Part shown: positions 16,905 to 24,617 of the stretch, one piece after another
How positions within the stretch are numbered: position 1 is the stretch's first letter
Layout of the letters: each line of letters begins with the position of its first letter
Source: Verrucomicrobiales bacterium
GTDB lineage: Bacteria > Verrucomicrobiota > Verrucomicrobiia > Verrucomicrobiales > DEV007
Assembly (NCBI GenBank): GCA_029213005.1
Contig: JARGPI010000008.1
Coordinates: forward strand, 62,001 to 126,000
Reading direction: 5' to 3'
Length of the DNA: 64,000 nucleotides
Position numbers and translations under genes: made by a program
Notes under the pieces: model-generated
What the model was told of the DNA's origin: nothing
Seen by the model: the letters and a program-made list of their open reading frames with translations, nothing else
Database searches by the model: none

Positions 16905-19055
16905 TCAAACGTATTGAGACTGGTAAACTTCACCTCTCCGATCCTTGATAACCTTCACGATCCCCCAGCCAAGCAGTCCGAGGAAAAGCAGGCCGAAACC
17001 GGCGTAGATGTAGGTCCAGTCCATCGACCGGGTCGTTTTTGAGGCAAAAGATACTGAAGGTGGCGAACTTCTTCCATTTTGATCGATGGTGAACACCCGA
17101 AATTCGTAGACGGTAAACGGCATCAGATTTTCCACTTTAGCCTTCACGAGTCGGTCCACCCTCTCATATTTCACGTGAGGATAGGGCGCCCAAACACTCT
17201 CAATCACAGAAGTAAGCGGATTGGTTCTCTGGCCACGAACCTCAAGTTCGAAACTATCGACTTCCGATCCTTTGGGTGCGGTCCATCCGAATTCCAGCGA
17301 CTTTGCGGTGGATTTGAACAGCTCGAAATCAACGGCGCTCTTCAGTCCCGGGGCACTATCTCTTTCCACGATGCTTTTGGTCAGGATTCCGAGCGGAGAC
17401 AGAGTCAATTCCTCACTAAGCTTGGTTCTTTTGCTAGGCCCCACATTCGAGATCTTTTTGACACTGGCCATGTTCAACCGGTCCGGCGACGGAACCGATA
17501 CCGGCGGCGCAGTCACCGCACTCCCGATGGCGTTCGCCGGATCTGCTTGCCCATTGTTTTGGGAACTTAAAGCGCTATGGGGCGTCACCACCGGGTCCGG
17601 CACACTTTGTTTCACTGCAGCGGGCTTGGGCAACTGCCGAGGGGCGCCCGGCGGCCTCAGAGCATTTCCAACCAGGCGAATCTTGATCTCCTCATGGCTC
17701 GAACGCAAGGTCAGAACCTGATCGGCTGCACCCCGATCTGATTTATGAGGAAAGAAACCGATCGAAATCGGCATCGATTCAAGCGGGATCAATTGACGAT
17801 CAGTGTTGGTTAAGACCCGAAAAGGTTCCGAAATCGAGACCTCAAGCGGCATCAGTTCCCCTCCGGTATTTTTGATCAGGATCCCCCGCTCGACACTTCT
17901 CCCCGCATTAACTTTTCCGAAATTTATCACCTCGTGCCCCAGTTGATCCGGCACCTCGACCTCCATTTTAGAGGGGAGCGTGTTGCTGAAAACACTGGTC
18001 ACGACTTTATACCCGGCCTTCATTTTGATCTCCAGCCCGCCATCGAAAGCCATCACATCATCCTTTTCGAGATAGACTTTGATGCGGTTTTCTTTTCCCG
18101 GGATGATGACGGTGTATTGAGATGCCGCAGTTTTCAGGCGGGAACTGGCCCGGAGAAACACCTCGAACGGCTTCTCGCTATGCGTTGCCACAAGAACATC
18201 CACTTCGCGACGACCGGTCTCGGGATTCAGTTTCAGCTCCCACTCTTCAGCAGAGATCGAAAACGGGACGATAGCTTCTCCCGTGATTTTACAGGTCCCC
18301 TTATCGCTTCGATTGAGAATCAGGTCATAACTGGAGGTTCCTCCCATCATCGGCGCGAACCCCAGTTTCACCGGAAATTGTTGCCCCGGACCTACGACGA
18401 CTTTCCCATCGCGGGGCGATAACAATTTCCAGGGCGGAGGGAGATTCAGAGTGGTGGAAAACGGAGCGTTTCCCTTATTGGTTATGGTAAACTCCCGTTC
18501 CGCACTTTCGCCGACCATCAATTTATCAAACTCCACCGAGGGTGAAACCTCGACCATGGCTCTGGCATCTTTGATTTCAATAGTGCAGCCGACAGCCGTG
18601 GAATATTTCCCTCCGGGATATCGGGCCGCGAAAGTGAAGGAATCCATGGTGGCTCCGGAATCGGGATCCGCTACGTAGGTCACCACCGCTGAGCTCCGGT
18701 TCTCCGGATTGCTGATGATCGAAATAATCTTACCGGCGGAAGGGAAGTCGCGGACCAGAAATTCGACTCTCATCCCCGGTGCCTTAGTCTTGGCCGAGAT
18801 GTAGAAAGCGACCTGATGACCTTTGACGGTCTGAATTTTGGTTGCGTAGGGTGTTGGAATTCCGAAATCCCGGGTGAACACGATATCCGGAGTGTCCCGG
18901 TTGATCGGCGCACGCCCCGGGTCCTCACGGTCGCGATTGAAAATTTTCGGCAACTTCCCCTCCAGCAACTGGGCTTCAGCATTCGAAGCAGCGAATACTG
19001 CCACAGAGAAAACCAAAGCGACCAGGCCCGAAAATGTGTTTTGTAAAAAACTCAT
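16905..19055 (-). CDS. Surface-anchored multi-domain protein with Ig-like and FN3 domains
   Basis: A 716-residue type I membrane protein. A signal peptide (about 1-28) is followed by several beta-sandwich repeats of the DUF1573/ASPM-SPD-2-Hydin kind, for example VEFDKLMVGESAEREFTITNKGN and INFGKVNAGRSVERGILIKNTGG. A Pro/Ser-rich low-complexity stretch follows (about 475-545). A fibronectin type III domain is seen near PFTVYEFRVFTIDQNGRSS. One C-terminal membrane helix (YIYAGFGLLFLGLLGWGIVKV) precedes a short basic tail. The architecture suggests an envelope adhesion or scaffold protein, but no function is known to me. It stands alone, with about 140 bases between its start and the end of cinA. 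Confidence 0.65.
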   Translation of the reverse strand: MSFLQNTFSGLVALVFSVAVFAASNAEAQLLEGKLPKIFNRDREDPGRAPINRDTPDIVFTRDFGIPTPYATKIQTVKGHQVAFYISAKTKAPGMRVEFLVRDFPSAGKIISIISNPENRSSAVVTYVADPDSGATMDSFTFAARYPGGKYSTAVGCTIEIKDARAMVEVSPSVEFDKLMVGESAEREFTITNKGNAPFSTTLNLPPPWKLLSPRDGKVVVGPGQQFPVKLGFAPMMGGTSSYDLILNRSDKGTCKITGEAIVPFSISAEEWELKLNPETGRREVDVLVATHSEKPFEVFLRASSRLKTAASQYTVIIPGKENRIKVYLEKDDVMAFDGGLEIKMKAGYKVVTSVFSNTLPSKMEVEVPDQLGHEVINFGKVNAGRSVERGILIKNTGGELMPLEVSISEPFRVLTNTDRQLIPLESMPISIGFFPHKSDRGAADQVLTLRSSHEEIKIRLVGNALRPPGAPRQLPKPAAVKQSVPDPVVTPHSALSSQNNGQADPANAIGSAVTAPPVSVPSPDRLNMASVKKISNVGPSKRTKLSEELTLSPLGILTKSIVERDSAPGLKSAVDFELFKSTAKSLEFGWTAPKGSEVDSFELEVRGQRTNPLTSVIESVWAPYPHVKYERVDRLVKAKVENLMPFTVYEFRVFTIDQNGRSSPPSVSFASKTTRSMDWTYIYAGFGLLFLGLLGWGIVKVIKDRRGEVYQSQYV

Positions 19056-19145
19056 GGGATTTTAAACCTAACTTTTGCCAACACAGATGGTAAAACGTTC
19101 CATAAGAGGAACCGTTTAGTAAAATCCAAATCTGTTAATCATCAA

Positions 19146-19169
19146 ACTCCTGAGAACGATCACAGGAGT
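19146..19169 (-). terminator. Weak hairpin after cinA
   Basis: ACTCCTG (19146-19152) and CAGGAGT (19163-19169) can form a 7-base-pair stem with a 10-base loop, about 27 bases past the cinA stop on the minus strand. Only a short T-stretch follows, so this is at best a weak intrinsic terminator. It also lies upstream of the surface protein gene and could act there. Confidence 0.35.
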
Positions 19170-19195
19170 CTTACTAGATACACTAAAAAGGTAAC

Positions 19196-20437
19196 TTATT
19201 CGAGCGGGAAGCCGAGGATTCTTTGTCGCACCAGATCGATAACCATTCGGCAGACCCGGGTTTTGAACGCCACCCGCTCAGCCGGCCAGTAATATCGTTT
19301 CACAAAGGTCTCTTCACCCCGGCTCGCAACTCCGATATAAACGGTGCCCACGGGTTTTTCCTCGCTCCCACCGGTAGGCCCCGCAATTCCACTCACTGCG
19401 ACGGCATGAGTGGCTCCGCTTTCCCGGAGGCAGCCCTCGGCCATGGCGCGAACGGTCTCACCGCTAACCGCTCCAAAGGACGCCAAAGTCTCCCCGGGAA
19501 CGCCCAGAAGAGCAGATTTCACTTCATTTGAATAAGTGACATAGCCCCGGTGAAAAACCGCACTGGAACCGCTTTCATCCGTGATGGTGCTGGCGATCAA
19601 ACCACCCGTGCAGCTCTCCGCCGTGGACAGGGTCTGATTTTTCTCAATCAGCAAATCGATCACCACCCTCGCGATTGAATCTTCAGATTCGGTGACAATT
19701 TTTTGATGATACTTTTCCCGGATAATCGCAGAGGCTTCGTCGATCGCCTTTTCAGTTCCGATCAATCGCACATCAACTTCCCCGAGTCGCGCGCAGTAAC
19801 CGAGTTCGAGATTTTCAATCAAATCGAGTTTCGGTTCGAGATAACTGGCAATCGAGGATTCGCCGGATCCATAAATTCGAAAATTCCGAAACACCTGAGA
19901 CGAATCCGCATCATCCCCCACAAATCCCTTTATCTTCGGGATCACCAAATCTTCCCACATGGGTTTGAGCTCACGGGGAGGACCGGGAAGTAAAAACAGA
20001 TGGGGACTGGACTCGGTTGCCGGCAGATACAGACCCGGCGCCGTTCCGTTAGGATTGTCCAGCACCACACCACCTTCCGGTACCATCGCCTGCCGGTCAT
20101 TGGATTGATGAGGCTTCAAACCGCGACTGATAAACATTTCCCGAATGCCATCGAGAATCGATTGATCGAGAACCAGCGTGCGTCCCAGCATTTCGGCGAC
20201 GACTTCGCGGGTAATATCGTCATTGGTCGGTCCCAAACCACCAGTGATCACGATGACATCACAGCGGGGAAATGCCTCGTTCAGAACCGTCCGGATCTCA
20301 TCTCCGTCCGGAATCGTGGTTTGGCGTTGGATTCTAAGCCCCAGCTTAAACAGCTCGTTCCCGAAGTAAGCGGCGTGAGTGTTGACCACTTTTCCGAGAA
20401 GCAACTCGGTTCCCGTATTAACCACTTCGATGCGCAT
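19196..20437 (-). CDS. cinA: CinA-family protein (nucleotide/NMN amidohydrolase)
   Basis: A 413-residue two-domain CinA protein. The N-terminal MoCF-like domain (about 1-170) begins RIEVVNTGTELLLGKVVNTH and contains VITGGLGPTNDD. The C-terminal CinA domain (about 255-405) has the AESCTGGL motif and AVSGIAGPTGG of nicotinamide mononucleotide deamidases. The family hydrolyses NMN to NaMN for NAD recycling and in some members ADP-ribose. It is 15 bases downstream of rsfS on the same strand, so they are probably co-transcribed. Confidence 0.92.
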   Translation of the reverse strand: MRIEVVNTGTELLLGKVVNTHAAYFGNELFKLGLRIQRQTTIPDGDEIRTVLNEAFPRCDVIVITGGLGPTNDDITREVVAEMLGRTLVLDQSILDGIREMFISRGLKPHQSNDRQAMVPEGGVVLDNPNGTAPGLYLPATESSPHLFLLPGPPRELKPMWEDLVIPKIKGFVGDDADSSQVFRNFRIYGSGESSIASYLEPKLDLIENLELGYCARLGEVDVRLIGTEKAIDEASAIIREKYHQKIVTESEDSIARVVIDLLIEKNQTLSTAESCTGGLIASTITDESGSSAVFHRGYVTYSNEVKSALLGVPGETLASFGAVSGETVRAMAEGCLRESGATHAVAVSGIAGPTGGSEEKPVGTVYIGVASRGEETFVKRYYWPAERVAFKTRVCRMVIDLVRQRILGFPLE

Positions 20438-20452
20438 CTGAAGGGAAAACGG

Positions 20453-20830
20453 TTAAACCTCAGCTTCTTCAGGCGATTTCAGGAAATCGTACTCGACTCT
20501 TGGCGCGTCGGACCACAAATCTTCGAGAGCATAGACGTCACGAATATCCTTGTGAAAAATATGAACGATTACGTCCACATAATCGATCACCAACCACTGG
20601 CTCTCCGCATTGCCTTCGGAACTCCGAGGTTCCTCTCCGATCGCCTCGGCAGTATTCTTCCGGACGTCGCGAAGGATCGCTTTTAAGTGAGGGGTCGAAG
20701 TGCCCGTGCCAATTACGAAATAATCAGCAATTGTCGAGATCCCACGGAGATCGAGCACTACGATGTTTTCAGCTTGGATTTCATCTGCGAATTTCGCGCA
20801 GGTTTCAGCGATAGTTTGAGCGTCTGCCAC
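20453..20830 (-). CDS. rsfS: Ribosome silencing factor RsfS (Iojap family)
   Basis: RsfS binds ribosomal protein L14 and blocks subunit joining, lowering translation during starvation. The 125-residue protein has the family pattern: VVLDLRGISTIADYFVIGTG near the N-terminus, then SQWLVIDYVDVIVHIF, and the acidic DLWSDAPRV towards the end. The start codon is GTG at 20830. cinA follows 15 bases downstream, and the DUF4112 gene is divergent. NadD, a frequent neighbour of RsfS, is not in view. Confidence 0.92.
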   Translation of the reverse strand: MADAQTIAETCAKFADEIQAENIVVLDLRGISTIADYFVIGTGTSTPHLKAILRDVRKNTAEAIGEEPRSSEGNAESQWLVIDYVDVIVHIFHKDIRDVYALEDLWSDAPRVEYDFLKSPEEAEV

Positions 20831-20969
20831 AATAATAGAATGGTTTTGAGTACTCCATAAAATGCGATCGAAACGCGAAAGATCAAACGGAAGCTTTATT
20901 ATCGAATCCGGGCAAATGTTTCATCTTGTGTCTTTATCCGATTTAAAGGAGTCTACTTCACTGATTTCA

Positions 20970-21485
20970 ATGACAACTGAGCTAGAACCGAAAGACGAAT
21001 CTTCAGCCCGGGCCAGAACTTCCAAGAAGATGGCGTGGCTGCTCGATGAGTGTATCAGAATCCCGGGAACCAACATCAAGTTCGGTCTTGATCCGATTGT
21101 CGGAATGATTCCCGGTGGCGGGGAATTTATCGCTACGATCGCCGGAGCTACCGTTCTTGGTGAAGCGGGAAAAAAGGGAATTCCTTTCCGAACCCTGATT
21201 CGGATGGGCGGCAATATGCTTGTCAACGCCTTGCTTGGTCTGTTTCCATTCTTCGGCGACCTTTTTTCTGTCTGGTTCAAATCAAACAAACGGAATTACG
21301 AGATGTTGACCGAATATCTCGATAGCGACGATGGCAAAGAGGCCAAAGGCGGCTGGTGGCCGATCCTTTTTGTGATGTTTATTCTGGGAACCGTCTTAGT
21401 GATCAATATTGCAGTGTTTGCCGCATTGGCCATCACAGCCCACTGGATTGTGAATAAGAGCGTTCTCTTTACCCCGCCGGTCTAG
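20970..21485 (+). CDS. DUF4112 membrane protein
   Basis: A protein of about 171 residues if it starts at the ATG at 20970; the open frame extends to 20862. The family core LLDECIRIPGTNIKFGLDPIVGMIPGGGEF is preserved in order (conserved Pro-Gly and Gly-Leu-Asp-Pro positions). Two or three hydrophobic segments follow, the last near WWPILFVMFILGTVLVIN. DUF4112 proteins are small bacterial membrane proteins of unknown role. It is followed 13 bases later by the SPL-type radical SAM gene, but I see no functional link. Confidence 0.75.
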   Translation: MTTELEPKDESSARARTSKKMAWLLDECIRIPGTNIKFGLDPIVGMIPGGGEFIATIAGATVLGEAGKKGIPFRTLIRMGGNMLVNALLGLFPFFGDLFSVWFKSNKRNYEMLTEYLDSDDGKEAKGGWWPILFVMFILGTVLVINIAVFAALAITAHWIVNKSVLFTPPV

Positions 21486-21498
21486 TCCGTTAATATTG

Positions 21499-22551
21499 AT
21501 GGTCGATATTATTTATATCGAAGAGGAAGTCGCGGACCACCCGAGGACGCTGGCTCTACTCGAGCGTTTCCCGAAAGCGACTCGAATCCCCTGCCGGAGA
21601 TACACGGAAGTCTTCAATCTGCGGGCCCAGAATTTTCGTCTTCAAAAAAAACGACCTGCGATGATTCTGGCGAAGAAGCACGGTACCTCTGTGCTTCCGA
21701 CTCCTCCGGAATATAATATAGGGGCCGACCGGAACTATTACTTCAGCCATATGCTGAACTGTCTGTACGATTGCCGCTACTGTTTTCTACAGGGAATGTA
21801 CCAATCGGCGCACTATGTATTGTTCGTTAATTTCGAAGACTTCGAGACAGAGATCGACGACACCCTCAGTCTACCGGAAAACGAAGGCAGGCAGCTCTGT
21901 TTTTTTTCGGGTTACGATTGTGATTCACTCGCAATGGAAAGTGTTACCGGTTTTGCTGATCACTTTCTGCCGTTTTTCGAGAAAAGACCTCAGGCATGGT
22001 TGGAACTGAGATCAAAAAGCATCAATACCGCCGCGTTATCCCGGCGGGAGCCGCTCCCGAATGTCATTGTATCTTTCACTCTGAGCCCCGATGTGATCGC
22101 CCGGGAAGTGGAGCATGGCGCGCCTTCGCTGGAACGGCGACTGAACAGGGTACAGTCTCTCACTGTACAGGGTTGGGTCGTCGGTTTGCGCTTCGACCCA
22201 TTAATTCCCTGGCCCGACTATCAAAATCTTTACCCCGAATTCTTCGACAAAGTCTTTAGTCAAATCCCTCCGGAATCGGTACATTCCGCGACTCTCGGCC
22301 CGATGCGATTCCCATCTGCGATGTATGACCGTATCGTAAAACTATACCCGGACGATAAACTGTTTGCGCGCTTTCCTTTTGATAAGAAAAGCGGGCAGGC
22401 GACCTTTCCTCCCGCTATGGAAGAGGAGCTGGTCAGCACCGTCGGCAATGCCCTGAGCGATCATCTCCCTCCCGGAAAAACCTTTTCTCAAAATCAGCTG
22501 GAAACCACTTTCTCCCGGGAGGTTACCGGAACAAAACGGCCTTCTGCATAG
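21499..22551 (+). CDS. SPL-family radical SAM protein
   Basis: A 350-residue protein of the spore photoproduct lyase superfamily. The radical SAM motif C-x3-C-x2-C is in LNCLYDCRYCFLQ, followed by the family blocks FFSGYDCDSLAME, LELRSKS, VSFTLSPDVI and VGLRFDPLIPW. SPL repairs UV thymine lesions in spores, but many members live in non-sporulating bacteria and have unknown or general DNA repair roles, so the reaction is not assigned. The stretch encoding NRVQSLTVQG (22142-22173) is made of the window's GTACAGGGT palindromic repeat yet keeps the normal length. The last 58 bases overlap the convergent AAA ATPase gene. Confidence 0.82.
   Translation: MVDIIYIEEEVADHPRTLALLERFPKATRIPCRRYTEVFNLRAQNFRLQKKRPAMILAKKHGTSVLPTPPEYNIGADRNYYFSHMLNCLYDCRYCFLQGMYQSAHYVLFVNFEDFETEIDDTLSLPENEGRQLCFFSGYDCDSLAMESVTGFADHFLPFFEKRPQAWLELRSKSINTAALSRREPLPNVIVSFTLSPDVIAREVEHGAPSLERRLNRVQSLTVQGWVVGLRFDPLIPWPDYQNLYPEFFDKVFSQIPPESVHSATLGPMRFPSAMYDRIVKLYPDDKLFARFPFDKKSGQATFPPAMEEELVSTVGNALSDHLPPGKTFSQNQLETTFSREVTGTKRPSA
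22146..22173. repeat. Palindromic repeat unit inside a coding region
   Basis: ACAGGGTACAGT and ACTGTACAGGGT stand 5 bases apart; GTACAGT (22150-22156) and ACTGTAC (22162-22168) are exact inverted repeats. The sequence matches the dispersed unit seen at 8360, 39565, 47271 and 61261, but here it is read through in frame within the SPL-family gene. Confidence 0.7.
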
Positions 22552-24017
22552 TTTCGTAATTTTGTGACATCTTCAGCACGTGATACCGATAGTGGAACCG
22601 TGCTTTTGAGTTCCCTTAAAATCAATTCTGTAGATAGAGCCTGTTTCTTATATAGCGCTTCATACGATGAGCTGATCACCGCCTGCTCGATTTCGGCCCC
22701 ACTGAACTCGTCGCTGTTATCGATCAAAACCGGAATATCAAAATCCTCGACCCGTTGGTTTCTCAGCTCGAGATGAATCTCAAATATAATCCGTCGTTCC
22801 GTCCGGTTCGGAAGATCGACAAAGAAGGTTTCGTCGAATCTGCCTTTTCGCAAAAATTCAGGCGGAAGCACATCCAGATCGTTCGCGGTTCCCACGAGAA
22901 AAACCTGCTTTTTATTCTCCTGCATCCAGGTGAGAAAGCTGCCAAGCAACCTCTTTCCGGTTCCCCCATCCGCGCTGTCACCACTGCCGGTTGAAAAGCC
23001 TTTCTCCACTTCATCCATCCAGAGCACGCAGGGAGCCATCGACTCCGCCAAACTGAGCGCCCTTCTCAAATTTTTCTCCGACTCACCGACATATTTGTCA
23101 AAAAGTCTGCCGGCATCCAGTTTCAGAAGCGGGATTTTCCACTGCCGGGCAATGGCTTTTGCGGCGAGCGATTTACCGCATCCTTGAACTCCAACCATCA
23201 TAATGCCCCGGGGTGGGCGAAGATTCATCGCTGCGGCTTGCGGTGAAAACCCCACTTCGGCGCGTTTTAACCACTTTTTCAGGTTATCGAAGCCTCCGAG
23301 GCGGAACTCATTGTCATCCAGAGGACAATACTCCAGCAATCCCCCTTCCCTGAGGGCCTCCGCTTTATTGTGAGCGAGGCTTTTGATATCAGCAGGACAA
23401 AGTTTACCGTCCTGAACGATAGCATAGGTAAGTTTCTGACGAGCTTGATTAGCGGTCAACCCTTTAAGTGAGCGCACCAAAGCATTTTTGCCTTCGTTAT
23501 CAATTTTGACATCGAAGTTCATCCGTTTCTTCAAACCGGCCACAGTATGAACTACGATCTTCTCGATTTCTTCCTCGCTCGGCAGATCCAACGGAACGTA
23601 GGTGGCGAAACTCGTCAAACTTGATTCAAGTTCTACCGTTTTACCGGTCAGAACCAGAACTTTGGTCTGAGAACTATGCTCGAAGCCCTGCAGTAACTCT
23701 CGCAGTTGCCGCGCGATGAGAGGATCTTTCAACCCCTCGCCCGAGTCCCTGAACCAGAAAACGCCCGGCAGGTCAATATCCCAAAGTCTTTGCAGCGTTT
23801 CCGATAAGCGGTTCGGCTGAACCAGCACATTACCAAGGTTGCGGTTTCTCAGCCCCGAAGCCAACGACCAATCGAAGAAACTCCACACCATCGAACTGGT
23901 CAACGCATCGAGAATAGCCTCGACCCGCTCCTCTTCCACGGTTTCGATTACGATCAGTGGATGATCTGAAAGGACCAGGCTCTTCAGATGATGTACTATG
24001 GATTCCATAATTATCAT
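22494..24017 (-). CDS. Ycf46-like AAA ATPase
   Basis: A 507-residue AAA protein. The N-terminal half (about 1-240) is a degenerate ATPase-like domain without a Walker A. The C-terminal half is a full AAA module: Walker A GVQGCGKS, Walker B CVLWMDEVEKG, sensor FLVGTANDLDVLPPEFLRKGRFDE with the arginine finger, and a helical lid. This arrangement and length match Ycf46 of cyanobacteria and plastids, a protein linked to inorganic carbon use in cyanobacteria, with unclear function elsewhere. The start may be the second ATG (24008). It overlaps the convergent SPL-type gene by 58 bases, the largest overlap in the window. Confidence 0.82.
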   Translation of the reverse strand: MIIMESIVHHLKSLVLSDHPLIVIETVEEERVEAILDALTSSMVWSFFDWSLASGLRNRNLGNVLVQPNRLSETLQRLWDIDLPGVFWFRDSGEGLKDPLIARQLRELLQGFEHSSQTKVLVLTGKTVELESSLTSFATYVPLDLPSEEEIEKIVVHTVAGLKKRMNFDVKIDNEGKNALVRSLKGLTANQARQKLTYAIVQDGKLCPADIKSLAHNKAEALREGGLLEYCPLDDNEFRLGGFDNLKKWLKRAEVGFSPQAAAMNLRPPRGIMMVGVQGCGKSLAAKAIARQWKIPLLKLDAGRLFDKYVGESEKNLRRALSLAESMAPCVLWMDEVEKGFSTGSGDSADGGTGKRLLGSFLTWMQENKKQVFLVGTANDLDVLPPEFLRKGRFDETFFVDLPNRTERRIIFEIHLELRNQRVEDFDIPVLIDNSDEFSGAEIEQAVISSSYEALYKKQALSTELILRELKSTVPLSVSRAEDVTKLRNYAEGRFVPVTSREKVVSS

Positions 24018-24094
24018 TATAAGTTACATTCGGATCTCCTGCCTGTTATTTTTTTGAAAGTTGTTATCTCCAGATAGAGGAATTATCTGAGTCT

Positions 24095-24565
24095 ATGAGC
24101 GATCTCCCTGACTGGTTAAAATTGATGAAAGACCAAAGGTGGGCGGCCCTTGGAACTATCTCCAAAAGCGGAACGCCACTGGTATCGAGCGTGGCCTATC
24201 ACATTGCCGGGATGCCTCTCCCGGGATTGTTGATGCATTTATCGGAACTGGCCGCACATACCGGAAATTTGCTTCGAACCCCTGACTGTTCGTTACTTGT
24301 ATCCGAGCCCGATACCGGAATCGATGATCCGCAGCTCCTTCGGCGACTTAGTCTGGTCGGGATTGCGACACTGATCCCCCGCGAATCCGAAGATTTTGGA
24401 TGCGCGGCAAAACAGTATATCGAAAGATTTCCAAACTCCGAAATGCGTTTCGGGCTCGGAGGATTTCATCTCTTTCGATTTGTCCCGAGGAAAGCCAATT
24501 ATGTAGGTGGTTTCGGGGCGGCGGAAAAAATTTCAGGAAACCGCCTTCTGGAACAATTATTTTAG
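24095..24565 (+). CDS. PNPOx-like flavin/heme-binding split-barrel protein
   Basis: A 156-residue protein of the pyridoxamine 5'-phosphate oxidase-like split barrel family, closest in style to the N-terminal part of HugZ heme oxygenases. Visible blocks are WAALGTISKSGTPLVSSVAY, MHLSELAAHTGNLLRTPDCSLLV and the closing FHLFRFVPRKANYVGGFG. The C-terminal barrel of full HugZ is absent. Members bind FMN or heme and often reduce small oxidised compounds; the substrate is not predictable. It starts 77 bases from the divergent AAA ATPase gene. Confidence 0.78.
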   Translation: MSDLPDWLKLMKDQRWAALGTISKSGTPLVSSVAYHIAGMPLPGLLMHLSELAAHTGNLLRTPDCSLLVSEPDTGIDDPQLLRRLSLVGIATLIPRESEDFGCAAKQYIERFPNSEMRFGLGGFHLFRFVPRKANYVGGFGAAEKISGNRLLEQLF

Positions 24566-24617
24566 CCAATTCGGTTTCGCTTGAGTCTGGAAGATTTGAG
24601 GATTCATTACCGACACT

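Noticed and set aside
21499..22551. True spore photoproduct lyase
   Set aside because: The family is right, but nothing here suggests sporulation and the specific repair role cannot be shown from sequence.
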